A DNA stretch of 64,000 bases from Formosa sediminum (lineage in GTDB: Bacteria > Bacteroidota > Bacteroidia > Flavobacteriales > Flavobacteriaceae): the NCBI RefSeq assembly GCF_007197735.1, contig NZ_CP041637.1, positions 2,141,001 to 2,205,000 of the forward strand. The letters are read 5' to 3'. Shown here one piece after another: positions 8,972 to 17,510 of this stretch. The position numbers and the translations under genes were made by a program. The notes beneath the pieces are model-generated. The model had not been told where the DNA came from. It searched no databases and saw nothing but the letters and a program-made list of their open reading frames with translations. Within the stretch, counting starts at the first letter, position 1. Every line of letters begins with the position of its first letter.

Positions 8972-10042
8972 TTGAGAGTATTACAACTTATAGATAGTTT
9001 AGAAGCAGGAGGCGCAGAGCGGATGGCCGTTAATCTTGCAAATGCTTTGGTTGTTAGTATAGAGAGATCGTATTTATGTGCTACACGTGCAGAAGGCTTG
9101 TTAAAGCAAAGCTTAAATGCTGAGGTGGGCTATTTGTTTTTAAAGCGTAGGCATACCTTAGATTTTTTAGCATTACAACGGTTGGTACGCTTTATAACCC
9201 AAGAGCGAATTACCGTTATTCATGCCCATGCCTCTTCTTTTTTTATGGCTAGCCTTTTAACATTAAGGGTCCCTAAACTCCGTTTAATTTGGCATGACCA
9301 TTATGGAAATAGCGAATATTTAGACCAACGCCCCAAACGAGTTTTACAGTGGTGCTCAAAACGATTTGCAGGAATTATAGCTGTAAATGCGCATTTGGAA
9401 ACATGGAATAGAAAAGCACTTTATTGCAAAACGGTAGTATTTCTTCCTAATTTTGTAGTTAAATCTAGCACCATTACAGCCGTAACCGAATTGGAAGGCG
9501 TGTTAGGAAAGCGGTTGTTATGTTTGGCAAATTTACGGCCACAAAAGGACCATATTACCTTATTAGAAGCCTGTAAAGTTGTGTTTGAAATTTATCCAGA
9601 TTGGAGTTTGCATTGTGTAGGCCAAGAGGGTGATGGGGACTATATACAAACAATTAAAACGTCTGTACATGCGTTAGGTATAGCACAACAGGTATGGTTT
9701 TATGGCAGTTGTCCTGATACCGAACATATTATATCTCAGGCGGATATTGGAGTGTTGGCTTCAACCTCTGAAGGCTTACCATTGGCATTATTAGAATATG
9801 GACAAGGCAGGCTAGCTGTAGTTGCAACCGCTGTAGGGGATTGTGAACGCGTAATTCCCACTAAGGCGTACGGTATATTGGTTCCGCCAAATAATGTACA
9901 AGCTTTAGCAGCGGCTATTATAGCTTATATTGATGACGCAACAGCCCGTGCTAAAGCTGCAACTGCTTTGCATACTTATATTGGAGAACACTATGCCCAA
10001 GAAGCCATTATAATACAGCTGCTTACTCTTTACAAGTCTTAA
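8972..10042 (+). CDS. Glycosyltransferase family 4 protein (TTG start)
   Basis: A 356-residue GT4 enzyme. The start is TTG at 8972, giving MRVLQLIDSLEAGGAERMAV, the very typical family N-terminus with the G-G-A-E-R loop, so the start is well placed despite the codon. The C-terminal domain starts about residue 178 (RLLCLANLRPQKDHITLLEA). It contains the donor segment LASTSEGLPLALLEYGQGRL (about 266-285) with both Glu positions. It is followed after one base by the polymerase gene. Its base composition is less AT-rich than that of genes at 1425-5340, suggesting a different origin for this half of the locus. Confidence 0.85.
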   Translation: MRVLQLIDSLEAGGAERMAVNLANALVVSIERSYLCATRAEGLLKQSLNAEVGYLFLKRRHTLDFLALQRLVRFITQERITVIHAHASSFFMASLLTLRVPKLRLIWHDHYGNSEYLDQRPKRVLQWCSKRFAGIIAVNAHLETWNRKALYCKTVVFLPNFVVKSSTITAVTELEGVLGKRLLCLANLRPQKDHITLLEACKVVFEIYPDWSLHCVGQEGDGDYIQTIKTSVHALGIAQQVWFYGSCPDTEHIISQADIGVLASTSEGLPLALLEYGQGRLAVVATAVGDCERVIPTKAYGILVPPNNVQALAAAIIAYIDDATARAKAATALHTYIGEHYAQEAIIIQLLTLYKS

Positions 10043-10043
10043 C

Positions 10044-11438
10044 ATGAAAGGAAATAAAAAGAAGAAAAAAAAGTATCATTTTACTAACGATTTGTATGTG
10101 CTTTTGGTGATATTACATTTGTTTGTAGGTGTAGGAATTTTTTATATCCCCTTATTTTCTAAACTGTATTTTACCATTGTGTGTTTTTATTTTATTGGTA
10201 AAGTGATTTTATCTCCCACACGTTCTAAAACCATGTGGGTGTTGTTTGGGTGTGCCTATATAGCCGCGGCAGAATCACTATTCCGGATGACTGGAGGTGG
10301 GTTGTTTTATGAATTTTCTAAATATTACATTATTTTATTAGTGCTTATTGGGATGTTTTTTACGGGAGTTTCTAACAAGAGTTATCCGTATTTTATTTAT
10401 TTTATTTTGCTTGTGCCTTCTGTACTCGTGGCTTCGACCACATTGGGTTATGATTTAAATTTTAGAAAATCTATAGCCTTTGTATTGAGTGGTCCTGTAT
10501 GTTTAGGAGCTTCGGCTTTGTATTGCTACGATAAAAAACTCACCCAAGAACAGTTGTTACAAATATTAGCTTGCATGACGTTTCCGGTACTAAGTATGAT
10601 GGTGTATTTGTTTTTATATAACCCAAGTATTAAAGAGGTGTTAAATGATACGGGTTCAAATTTTGCCGCTTCTGGAGGTTTTGGCCCCAATCAGGTTTCT
10701 ACCTTATTGGGGTTGGGTATGGTAGCACTAACCGTGCGGTTTTTTTTTAAATCGCCTTCTGTATTTTTAAAAGTGTTTAATTTAATACTACTCGCTTTAG
10801 TCTCTTTTCGTGCATTAGTTACCTTTAGTCGGGGTGGAGTGATTACTGCAGCAATGATGGTTGTCGGGTTTTTAGTGGTATTGTATGGTAGGTCTAATTT
10901 TAAACGCCGCCAACACATTAAAGGTTCTTTAATACTTTTATGTATAGGAGTGGCAATCACTTGGATTGTCTCTGCAAATCAGACCGATGGATTAATTGAA
11001 AATCGCTATACCAATAAGGACGCTACAGGTCGAGAAAAGGAAGATTTGTCTACCGGCCGTCTCGGTTTATTTGAGCAAGAATTTGAAGGGTTTTTAAGAC
11101 ATCCGTTTTTAGGGGTAGGGGCTAGTGGGATGAAGCAAATTCGTTTAGAAGAAGAAGGTGAAATTATTGCCTCACACAATGAGGTGAGCCGTTTGTTGTC
11201 TGAGCATGGTATGTTTGGAGTTATTATTTTATGCTTATTAATCGTTACGCCTTTGGCATTTAGAACGCGGCATCAAGGGAATATGTTATTTTATTCGTTT
11301 TTAATTTTTTGGTTTGCCACCATTAACCACTCTGCCATGCGTATTGCGGCACCAGGCTTTATTTATGGTTTATCGTTACTACATATTACACATGAAAAAA
11401 AACGTCCTGTATCTAGGAAACAACTTATCGAACAGTAA
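10044..11438 (+). CDS. O-antigen ligase/Wzy-type polymerase family membrane protein
   Basis: A 464-residue polytopic membrane protein with roughly ten or more hydrophobic segments, for example residues 14-35, 55-80 and 90-110. A large periplasmic loop follows the run ending near residue 310, with FLRHPFLGVGASGMKQIRLE and SHNEVSRLLSEHGMFGVIIL. That G-x-G loop with an H-N-x-x-x-x-x-x-x-E-x-G block is the Wzy_C/O-antigen-ligase signature. It most likely polymerises undecaprenyl-linked repeat units or ligates glycan to an acceptor in the periplasm. Ligase and polymerase cannot be separated from sequence alone. It overlaps the next glycosyltransferase by 47 bases. Confidence 0.78.
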   Translation: MKGNKKKKKKYHFTNDLYVLLVILHLFVGVGIFYIPLFSKLYFTIVCFYFIGKVILSPTRSKTMWVLFGCAYIAAAESLFRMTGGGLFYEFSKYYIILLVLIGMFFTGVSNKSYPYFIYFILLVPSVLVASTTLGYDLNFRKSIAFVLSGPVCLGASALYCYDKKLTQEQLLQILACMTFPVLSMMVYLFLYNPSIKEVLNDTGSNFAASGGFGPNQVSTLLGLGMVALTVRFFFKSPSVFLKVFNLILLALVSFRALVTFSRGGVITAAMMVVGFLVVLYGRSNFKRRQHIKGSLILLCIGVAITWIVSANQTDGLIENRYTNKDATGREKEDLSTGRLGLFEQEFEGFLRHPFLGVGASGMKQIRLEEEGEIIASHNEVSRLLSEHGMFGVIILCLLIVTPLAFRTRHQGNMLFYSFLIFWFATINHSAMRIAAPGFIYGLSLLHITHEKKRPVSRKQLIEQ

Positions 11439-12405
11439 AACTAATGTCTCTTATATGAAAGGCTTAACACAAGCTTTAGAGGGAGAAGGGGTTGCTGTAA
11501 TTTGTAAATCGGCTATACAACATAAACTAGGGCGTGTTTTGGATATGGTTAAAGGTGTTTTAATATCTGCCCATCGTGTGGATATTGCTTTAATTGACAC
11601 CTATAGCACTCAGAATTTTTACTATGCCTTAATTGTGAGTCAGTTTTGTAGGGTCTTGCGGTTGCCTTATATCCCTATATTACATGGCGGGAATTTACCG
11701 TACCGCTTGGCGCATTATCCTAAAATGAGTCGCATGCTATTTACCCATGCCAAAGTGTTAGTGTCTCCGTCCTTGTATTTAAAAGAAGCTTTTGTAAAAC
11801 AAGGTTTTAATCATGTGGTGTATATTCCTAATAGTTTGCAACTCCAAAATTATCCGTTTACGGTTAGAGCTATAGATACAATTCGCTTATTGTGGGTGCG
11901 TTCTTTTTCTGAAATTTATAATCCGTGTTTAGCAGTCGATATTCTAAAAGCCTTACAAGATCTAGGCTATCACACAGAATTGTGTATGGCTGGCCCGGAT
12001 ACCGATGGATCACTTACTACTGTTAAAGCACATGCTCAAGCTTTAGGTGTAGCTATTAAAACACCAGGAAAGTTAACTAAAACAGAATGGACTACACTCG
12101 CTAAAGATTATAATGTATTTATAAACACCACTAATTTTGATAATATGCCGGTGAGTGTGATAGAGGCTATGGCATTGGGTTTACCAATAGTATCGACACA
12201 TGTAGGCGGAATGCCCTTTTTGATTGAAGCCGATGTTGATGGGGTATTGGTGCCACCAAATGATTGTCAGGCTTTTGTAGCGGCTATTTTAAAATTGAAG
12301 GCTGCTCCAGAATATACTTATAATATGGTGGTTAAAGCTCGTGAAAAGGTTGAGGGGTTTGATTGGGACGTGGTAAAGGCGCAGTGGTTGGAGGTTTTAG
12401 ATTAA
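11392..12405 (+). CDS. Glycosyltransferase family 4 protein
   Basis: A 337-residue GT4 enzyme, counted from ATG 11392. An in-frame ATG at 11314 exists, but the 26 residues it adds are a second reading of the polymerase gene, whereas MKKNVLYLGNNLSNSKTNVS is a normal GT4 beginning. The donor-binding segment NTTNFDNMPVSVIEAMALGL lies near the C-terminus. The first Glu of the usual EX7E motif is replaced by Asn-Phe-Asp, a variation seen in this family. IPILHGGNLPYRLAHYP (about 92) forms the acceptor-side loop. It is the last gene of this strand run before the repeat array. Confidence 0.82.
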   Translation: MKKNVLYLGNNLSNSKTNVSYMKGLTQALEGEGVAVICKSAIQHKLGRVLDMVKGVLISAHRVDIALIDTYSTQNFYYALIVSQFCRVLRLPYIPILHGGNLPYRLAHYPKMSRMLFTHAKVLVSPSLYLKEAFVKQGFNHVVYIPNSLQLQNYPFTVRAIDTIRLLWVRSFSEIYNPCLAVDILKALQDLGYHTELCMAGPDTDGSLTTVKAHAQALGVAIKTPGKLTKTEWTTLAKDYNVFINTTNFDNMPVSVIEAMALGLPIVSTHVGGMPFLIEADVDGVLVPPNDCQAFVAAILKLKAAPEYTYNMVVKAREKVEGFDWDVVKAQWLEVLD

Positions 12406-12430
12406 ATGTTTTGTTTGTTTTTCATGATGT

Positions 12431-12560
12431 TCATTTTTATTCGCGTTATTATTTTTATGGACTCTTGATGTGCTACGCAGTTTTCGTTGCTAAAAAAAGT
12501 TACACAATCTTTTTGTTTTGGATAAGGGTATTTGGGGTAAGAAAGTATTTTTAAATTTTA
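12431..12560 (+). repeat. Array A copy 1, short variant
   Basis: It shares the first block with the full repeat (ttattatttttatggactc...). It then diverges to acacaatctttttgttttgg and gaaagtatttttaaatttta, without the ctaggcttacg block. The same short variant also stands immediately before a full copy at 16359 and 16894. Confidence 0.8.
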
Positions 12561-12577
12561 TCAAGTATATTGCCTGT

Positions 12578-12957
12578 TTCTTTACTTTTTATTCGTGTTA
12601 TTATTTTTATGGACTCATGATGTGCTACGCAGTTTTCATTGCTAAAAAAAGTAACAAAAAAATCTAGGCTTACGAAAGTATCTCTAAATGTTATGTTCCA
12701 ACTCTAAATTTTAAGAACTCGCATTTGTGTGTATTCTATTGAATATGATTCGGTTTTATATGATATGTTAGTGTTTTTAATGTGATTTGTTTAGCTCATA
12801 CAGCTTAAAATTTTACGCGTTGTTCACTGCACATTTTACGATATACTTTCGATAGGCCGGGGTCTAAAACTTCATGTTTACTACTTTGTAGTGCAGTTTC
12901 GCTTCTTCGTTCATTATGACTGAAAATTCATGGCTTGTAATTGTGATTTTGGTTTTT
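12578..12957 (+). repeat. Array A copy 2, full unit
   Basis: It contains all three blocks, with the ggccggggtctaaaac block ending at about 12871. It is nearly identical to copy 3 over the first 200 bases. The tail contains tagtgcagtttcgcttcttc. Confidence 0.85.
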
Positions 12958-12960
12958 GTT

Positions 12961-13339
12961 CTCTTTACTTTTTATTCGTGTTATTATTTTTATGGACTCA
13001 TGATGTGCTACGCAGTTTTCATTGCTAAAAAAAGTAACAAAAAAATCTAGGCTTACGAAAGTATCTCTAAATGTTATGTTTCAACTCTAAATTTTAAGAA
13101 CTCGCATTTGTGTGTATTCTATTGAATATGATTTGGTTTTATATGATATGCTAGTGTTTTTAATGTAATACGTTTAGCTCAAACAGCTTAAAATTTTACG
13201 TGTTGTTCACTGCACATTTTACGATATACTTTCGATAGGCCGGGGTCTAAAATTTCGGCTTTTGGGTTTTAATATTTCTTTTTCTCTGGTTGTTCATTAT
13301 GACTGAAAATTCATGGCTTGTAATTGTGATTTTGGTTTT
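12961..13339 (+). repeat. Array A copy 3, full unit
   Basis: It contains all three blocks in the same order and orientation as copy 2. Differences from copy 2 in the first 200 bases are a few single-base changes, implying recent duplication or gene conversion. Confidence 0.85.
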
Positions 13340-13342
13340 TGT

Positions 13343-13740
13343 TCTCTTTACTTTTTATTCGTGTTATTATTTTTATGGACTCATGATGTGCTACGCAGTT
13401 TTCATTGCTAAAAAAAGTAACAAAAAAATCTAGGCTTACGAAAGTATCTCTAAATGTTATGTTCCAACTCTAAATTTTAAGAACTCGCTACATTGGTCTT
13501 GTTTTTTTATAGTGTCATGTCTTTATTCAGAGTATTTTAGTTTCTGTATTATTTTGTTAAGCTCAAACAGCTTAAAATTTTACGCGTTGTTCACTGTATA
13601 TTTTGATGTATATTTTTGATATGCCAGGGTCTAAAACTTCAGCTTTAGGGTTTTTAATATTTCTTTTTTTCTGGATTACTACTGCGTAGTGCAGCTTCGC
13701 TTCTTCGTTTATTATGACTGAACATTCAGGATTAATTAAG
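13343..13740 (+). repeat. Array A copy 4, full unit with altered middle
   Basis: The first and second blocks match copies 2 and 3. The stretch after aactcgc diverges (tacattggtcttg). The third block is more diverged: ttttgatgtatatttttgat replaces the usual acgatatactttcgatag. Confidence 0.8.
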
Positions 13741-13766
13741 ATGGTTAATAAACAAATAATTAGTTT

Positions 13767-13807
13767 CACTACTCACTACTCACTACTCACTACTCACTAC
13801 TCACTAC
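13767..13807 (+). repeat. Heptamer microsatellite (CACTACT)n
   Basis: Five complete copies of the 7-base unit CACTACT followed by six bases of a sixth lie 131 bases upstream of the TonB start codon. Such tracts can change length by replication slippage. The position suggests a possible effect on promoter spacing, but no promoter could be placed firmly next to it. Confidence 0.95.
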
Positions 13808-13938
13808 ATCTATTTTTTAATACGTTTTATTTAGGTGTTAACTGCCTTAAAACATGATATTTATCATAGTAATTTGAAGTCTTTTTTTCTACCTTAATAT
13901 AAGTTAAGAAAGGAGTATTAACCATAAAATATATCGTT

Positions 13939-14676
13939 ATGAACGCTAAAAAAAATCCAAACCTAGATATTGGGAGAAATAGCAGTATATATTTTGCTAT
14001 TGGGTTAAACATTATGTTATTATTGACTTGGAATGCCTTAGAGTATAGATCGTTTGAAACTGCAGAGCCTTCTATAGTGCGTCTTGATTTGGAAGCTGAA
14101 TATGAAGAAGATATCCCTATAACCAATTTGAACACGCCACCACCTCCACCACCTCCAGTGGCTATATCAGAATCTATTGAAGTTGTAGAGTCTATTGCAG
14201 AAATTGAGGAAACGGTTATAGAAAGTACCGAATCGTCTCAAGAAGATGCTATTATAGCACCAGAACCTGTAATTGCAGTAGAGGATGTGAATGTAGAAGA
14301 AGTAGAAGAAGATGTTGAGGTACCCTTTTCTGTAATTGAAAATATTCCGGTATTTCCGGGGTGCGAAGGGTTGTCTAATGCCGCTTCTAAAGCTTGTTTT
14401 CAAACTAAAATGAATGCACATATCACTTCTAATTTTAAATATCCAGAAGAGGCTTTAGAACTGGGGTTACAAGGGCGCGTGTCTGTGATGTTTATTATTG
14501 ATGAACACGGACAAATAACTGGAGTACGCTCTAGAGGACCTGAAAAAATTTTAGAGCAAGAAGCCGAACGTATTATCCGGCTATTACCTAAAATGAAACC
14601 TGGAAAACAACGTGGTAAACCTGTAAAAGTATCCTATGCAGTACCTATCTTTTTTAGATATAAAGCACCTTTATAG
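13939..14676 (+). CDS. Energy transducer TonB-family protein
   Basis: A 245-residue protein with the TonB layout. The short cytoplasmic N-terminus is followed by one membrane helix (SIYFAIGLNIMLLLTWNALE, about 16-35). A periplasmic linker follows with a proline run (TPPPPPPPVA, about 67-76) and a long acidic stretch rich in Glu and Val. The C-terminal TonB_C domain spans about 135-243 (NFKYPEEALELGLQGRVSVM, then VKVSYAVPIFFRYK). It would transmit proton-motive force to outer-membrane TonB-dependent receptors. It stands alone between the two repeat arrays, and no ExbB/ExbD is in the window. The acidic linker is unusual next to the Lys/Pro linker of classical TonB. Confidence 0.85.
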   Translation: MNAKKNPNLDIGRNSSIYFAIGLNIMLLLTWNALEYRSFETAEPSIVRLDLEAEYEEDIPITNLNTPPPPPPPVAISESIEVVESIAEIEETVIESTESSQEDAIIAPEPVIAVEDVNVEEVEEDVEVPFSVIENIPVFPGCEGLSNAASKACFQTKMNAHITSNFKYPEEALELGLQGRVSVMFIIDEHGQITGVRSRGPEKILEQEAERIIRLLPKMKPGKQRGKPVKVSYAVPIFFRYKAPL

Positions 14677-14715
14677 GTACAGTGTGTGGTTAATACAAGG
14701 TGTTTTAAGTTGTAT

Positions 14716-14748
14716 ATACGCTACATGTCATTGTGTAGCGTATTTTTT
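14716..14748 (+). terminator. Rho-independent terminator after the TonB gene
   Basis: A perfect 10-bp stem, atacgctaca (14716-14725) and tgtagcgtat (14734-14743), with an 8-base loop is followed by a T run. It lies 39 bases after the TonB stop codon. Confidence 0.85.
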
Positions 14749-14954
14749 ATGTGGTTTAGTCATATGGTTTGCTACTAAAAGATTATTACCATTATGAGGG
14801 TCAAGAAAGTGTTATTTATGGGGGAAATAGGTCTGTTAATAGAATGGGGGATGGCATTCTTATTTTTTTTGTTTGATGCTATGTATAGTTTAGTTTAAAT
14901 ACACTTATATTTCCATCCTAATGCCTATATTTACCTTGTAATTGTTATTGCATT

Positions 14955-16340
14955 ATGTTTAAAAACTCGATTTCTTTCAATATATCTGAACGAAAGATTT
15001 TATTACGGCTTATTGATATTTGTATTGTGCTTATCGTACTGTATGGGTTGGGCGCTTATTTCAAATTTGATTACTTTACAATTTCTAATGAAAATTGGTC
15101 TTGGGTAATTGTCCTTATTCTATACTTGACTATTTTTGGAACCGTGTTTGAAATTTACGATCTTCAAAAATCGAGTGTCTTTCAATCTACCTTACCTAAT
15201 GTGTTTTTAACGGCCATGGTCGTTGTGGCTGTGTATTTGATGACCCCGCGATTTACCCCTTTTTTACCCGAAAAACGAATACAAATTTTGGTGTTCTTTT
15301 TGGGCATATTAGGTAGTATTTTATTTTGGCGCGCCATTTATATTACGTGTATTTCAACCCCGCGATTTTATAAGCATGTATTGCTAGTGGGTGAACCTCA
15401 GCATATAGACGACATTGTAACCTCTTTAAAACAAGTAGATCCGCATTACAATATTGTAGGTTTTATAAATTGTGAGCCTTCTAACCCGATACACCCCACG
15501 TTAACCCAGTCGTATAATGCAGCCGACCTGAACGCTTTAATTGCTAAACATAAAGTCTCTGAAATTTTAGTTGCGACTTATAATTCGGAATTGATAACTA
15601 CTGAACTGTACCAAGAGTTAATGCGCTTATTGGAACGTGGCTTTCCTATAAAAGAATATACACAGGCTTTTGAGGAAATGACCTATAGAATTCCGGTGCA
15701 TTATTTGGGAAAAGATTTTTATAAGTATTTTCCGTTTAACCGTAATAACCAAAATAAACTCTATTTGTTACAGCGCTGGATTTTTGACAAAGGTTTTGGC
15801 GTATGTTGCCTGTTGGTGTGTTTGCTTATTATTCCCGTGGTCCTGCTAGGGAATGCTATTGGAAATAGAGGACCGTTATTTTATAAACAACAGCGAGTGG
15901 GGTTGCATGGCAAACTATTTTCTATTATTAAATTTAGAAGTATGGTGGTTAATGCTGAACAGCATGGAGCCGTTTGGGCCTCTAAAAATGATGCGCGTAT
16001 TACTGCCTTTGGAAAATTTTTAAGACTTACTCGAATTGATGAAATTCCGCAATGTTTAAATGTATTAAAAGGGGAAATGAGTCTTATTGGCCCCAGACCA
16101 GAACGGCCGGAGTTTGTAAAACAGCTGGCAGAAGTGATTCCGTTTTATGAAGCTAGACATATGGTAAAGCCTGGAATTACAGGTTGGGCGCAGGTAAAGG
16201 TCCGTTATGGTGATTCTGTTGAAGATAGCTTGATGAAGTTGCAATATGATTTGTTTTATATTAAAAAACGTAGTTTTTTCTTGGATTTAAATATACTTGT
16301 TAAAACTGTTACTGCAGTGGTGTTTTTTAGAGGGCAGTAG
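14955..16340 (+). CDS. Undecaprenyl-phosphate sugar phosphotransferase (WcaJ/exopolysaccharide initiating transferase)
   Basis: A 461-residue polyprenyl glycosylphosphotransferase. The N-terminus has four membrane segments within residues 14-135. A Rossmann-like CoA_binding_3 region follows (about 140-240, HVLLVGEPQHIDDIV). The C-terminal bac_transf catalytic domain begins with a helix near 280 (CCLLVCLLIIPVVLLGNAIG). It carries IIKFRSMVVNAEQHG, LRLTRIDEIPQCLNVLKGEM, SLIGPRPERPEFV and PGITGWAQVKVRYG. It starts glycan assembly by moving a sugar-1-phosphate onto undecaprenyl phosphate at the inner membrane. Repeat arrays lie on both sides. It is probably the priming enzyme for the glycan made by the genes at 35-12405. 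Confidence 0.9.
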   Translation: MFKNSISFNISERKILLRLIDICIVLIVLYGLGAYFKFDYFTISNENWSWVIVLILYLTIFGTVFEIYDLQKSSVFQSTLPNVFLTAMVVVAVYLMTPRFTPFLPEKRIQILVFFLGILGSILFWRAIYITCISTPRFYKHVLLVGEPQHIDDIVTSLKQVDPHYNIVGFINCEPSNPIHPTLTQSYNAADLNALIAKHKVSEILVATYNSELITTELYQELMRLLERGFPIKEYTQAFEEMTYRIPVHYLGKDFYKYFPFNRNNQNKLYLLQRWIFDKGFGVCCLLVCLLIIPVVLLGNAIGNRGPLFYKQQRVGLHGKLFSIIKFRSMVVNAEQHGAVWASKNDARITAFGKFLRLTRIDEIPQCLNVLKGEMSLIGPRPERPEFVKQLAEVIPFYEARHMVKPGITGWAQVKVRYGDSVEDSLMKLQYDLFYIKKRSFFLDLNILVKTVTAVVFFRGQ

Positions 16341-16358
16341 GTTTTTTGAGGGGATTGT

Positions 16359-16505
16359 TTTCTTTACTTTTTATTCGTGTTATTATTTTTATGGACTCAT
16401 GATGTGCTACGCAGTTTTAATTGTCAAAAGAAGTTACTACATCTTTTTGTTTAGGTTATGGATGATATATGGGATAAGAAAGTATTTTTAAATTTTATCA
16501 AGCTT
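16359..16505 (+). repeat. Array B copy 1, short variant
   Basis: First block as in the full repeat, then taattgtcaaaagaagttac and the gaaagtatttttaaatttta ending. Close to the copy at 16894, and like 12431 it sits just upstream of a full copy. Confidence 0.8.
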
Positions 16506-16514
16506 ATTGTTTGT

Positions 16515-16890
16515 TTCTTTACTTTTTATTCGTGTTATTATTTTTATGGACTCATGATGTGCTACGCAGTTTTCATTGCTAAAAAAAGTAACAAAAAAAT
16601 CTAGGCTTACGAAAGTATCTCTAAATGTTATGTTCCAACTCTAAATTTTAAGAACTCGCATTTGTATGTATTCTTTTGAATATGATTTGGTTTTATATGA
16701 TATGTAAGTGTTTTTAATGTAATTTGTTCAGCTCAAACAGCTTAAAATTTTACGCGTTGTTCACTGCACATTTTACGATATACTTTCGATAGGCCGGGGT
16801 CTAAAACTTCATCTTTTGGGGTTATAATATTTCTTTTTTTCTGGATGTTTATTAGGTTTGGAAGTTCATGGTTTGTAATCGTGTTTTTTT
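16515..16890 (+). repeat. Array B copy 2, full unit
   Basis: All three blocks are present, with the ggccggggtctaaaac block ending at about 16809. It shares cgcatttgtatgtattcttt with the other array B copies, where array A has cgcatttgtgtgtattctat. Copies are therefore more alike within an array than between arrays. Confidence 0.85.
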
Positions 16891-16893
16891 TGT

Positions 16894-17046
16894 TCTCTTT
16901 ACTTTTTATTCGTGTTATTATTTTTATGGACTCATGATGTGCTACGCAGTTTTAATTGTCAAAAGAAGTTACTACATCTTTTTGTTTAGGTTATGGATAT
17001 ATGGGATAAGAAAGTATTTTTAAATTTTATCAAGCTTATTGTTTGT
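16894..17046 (+). repeat. Array B copy 3, short variant
   Basis: Nearly identical to the short variant at 16359, with a short deletion in the tatggatgatatatggg segment. Followed directly by a full-type copy. Confidence 0.8.
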
Positions 17047-17395
17047 TTCTTTACTTTTTTTCATTGCTAAAAAAAGTAACAAAAAAATCTAGGCTTACGA
17101 AAGTATCTCTAAATGTTATGTTCCAACTCTAAATTTTAAGAACTCGCATTTGTATGTATTCTTTTGAATATGATTTGGTTTTATATGATATGTAAGTGTT
17201 TTTAATGTAATTTGTTCAGCTCAAACAGCTTAAAATTTTACGCGTTGTTCACTGCACATTTTACGATATACTTTCGATAGGCCGGGGTCTAAAACTTCAT
17301 CTTTTGGGTTTATAATATTTCTTTTTTCTGGATGTTTATTAGGTTTGGAAGTTCATGGTTTGTAATCGTGATTGTGGTTTTTGTTCAAATTGCTT
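17047..17395 (+). repeat. Array B copy 4, with internal deletion in first block
   Basis: The first block is reduced to ctttactttttttcattgct followed by aaaaaaagtaac. It lacks the roughly 50 bases that carry the gtgttatt...tgctacgcag segment. What remains is a compact A/T-rich hairpin (ttactttttt pairing with aaaaaagtaa). The second and third blocks are intact. Confidence 0.85.
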
Positions 17396-17448
17396 AAAGT
17401 TTTATGCGTTGTTTGCTTTATATTTTATAACTGATTATTCTTGGTATC

Positions 17449-17480
17449 GTCATGCCGAACTAGTTTCGGTATCACATTCA
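17449..17480. repeat. REP-like short palindrome
   Basis: The segment catgccgaactagtttcggt forms an imperfect hairpin (ccgaa/ttcgg around ctagt), followed by atcacattcaatatc. It resembles the short intergenic palindromes common in flavobacterial genomes with the pattern catgctgaactngtttcagc. The resemblance is from memory, not a search. Confidence 0.55.
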
Positions 17481-17510
17481 ATATCTTGTTTAAAGTTGTC
17501 TCTTGTTCAT

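Larger units (their letters stand above)
12420..13740 (+). repeat. Repeat array A: long non-coding direct repeats
   Basis: Between the last GT4 gene and the TonB gene lie four same-orientation copies of a repeat of about 380 bp; the first is a short variant. Each full copy has three blocks in fixed order. The first starts ttactttttattcgtgtt and includes tgctacgcagtttt. The second contains ctaggcttacgaaagtatct. The third contains cagcttaaaattttacgcgt and ends gataggccggggtctaaaac. A variable tail with gactgaaaattcatgg follows. No frame is preserved across copies; short ORFs here are chance readings of the repeat. Function unknown. Confidence 0.9.

Noticed and set aside
11314-11391. Extended N-terminus for the GT4 protein
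   Set aside because: These 26 residues overlap the polymerase gene and do not resemble a GT4 start; MKKNVLYLGN at 11392 does.
12363-12554. 63-codon ORF after the GT4 gene, and similar ORFs at 16297-16491 and 17355-17612
   Set aside because: All three are readings of the first block of the repeat (shared YYFYGLMMCYAV-like string); they start in different genes or spacers and have no codon-level conservation.
12420-13740. Possible CRISPR array
   Set aside because: Repeat units are about 380 bp and there are no short spacers of uniform length; the 7-base tract at 13767 has no spacers either. No cas genes are present.
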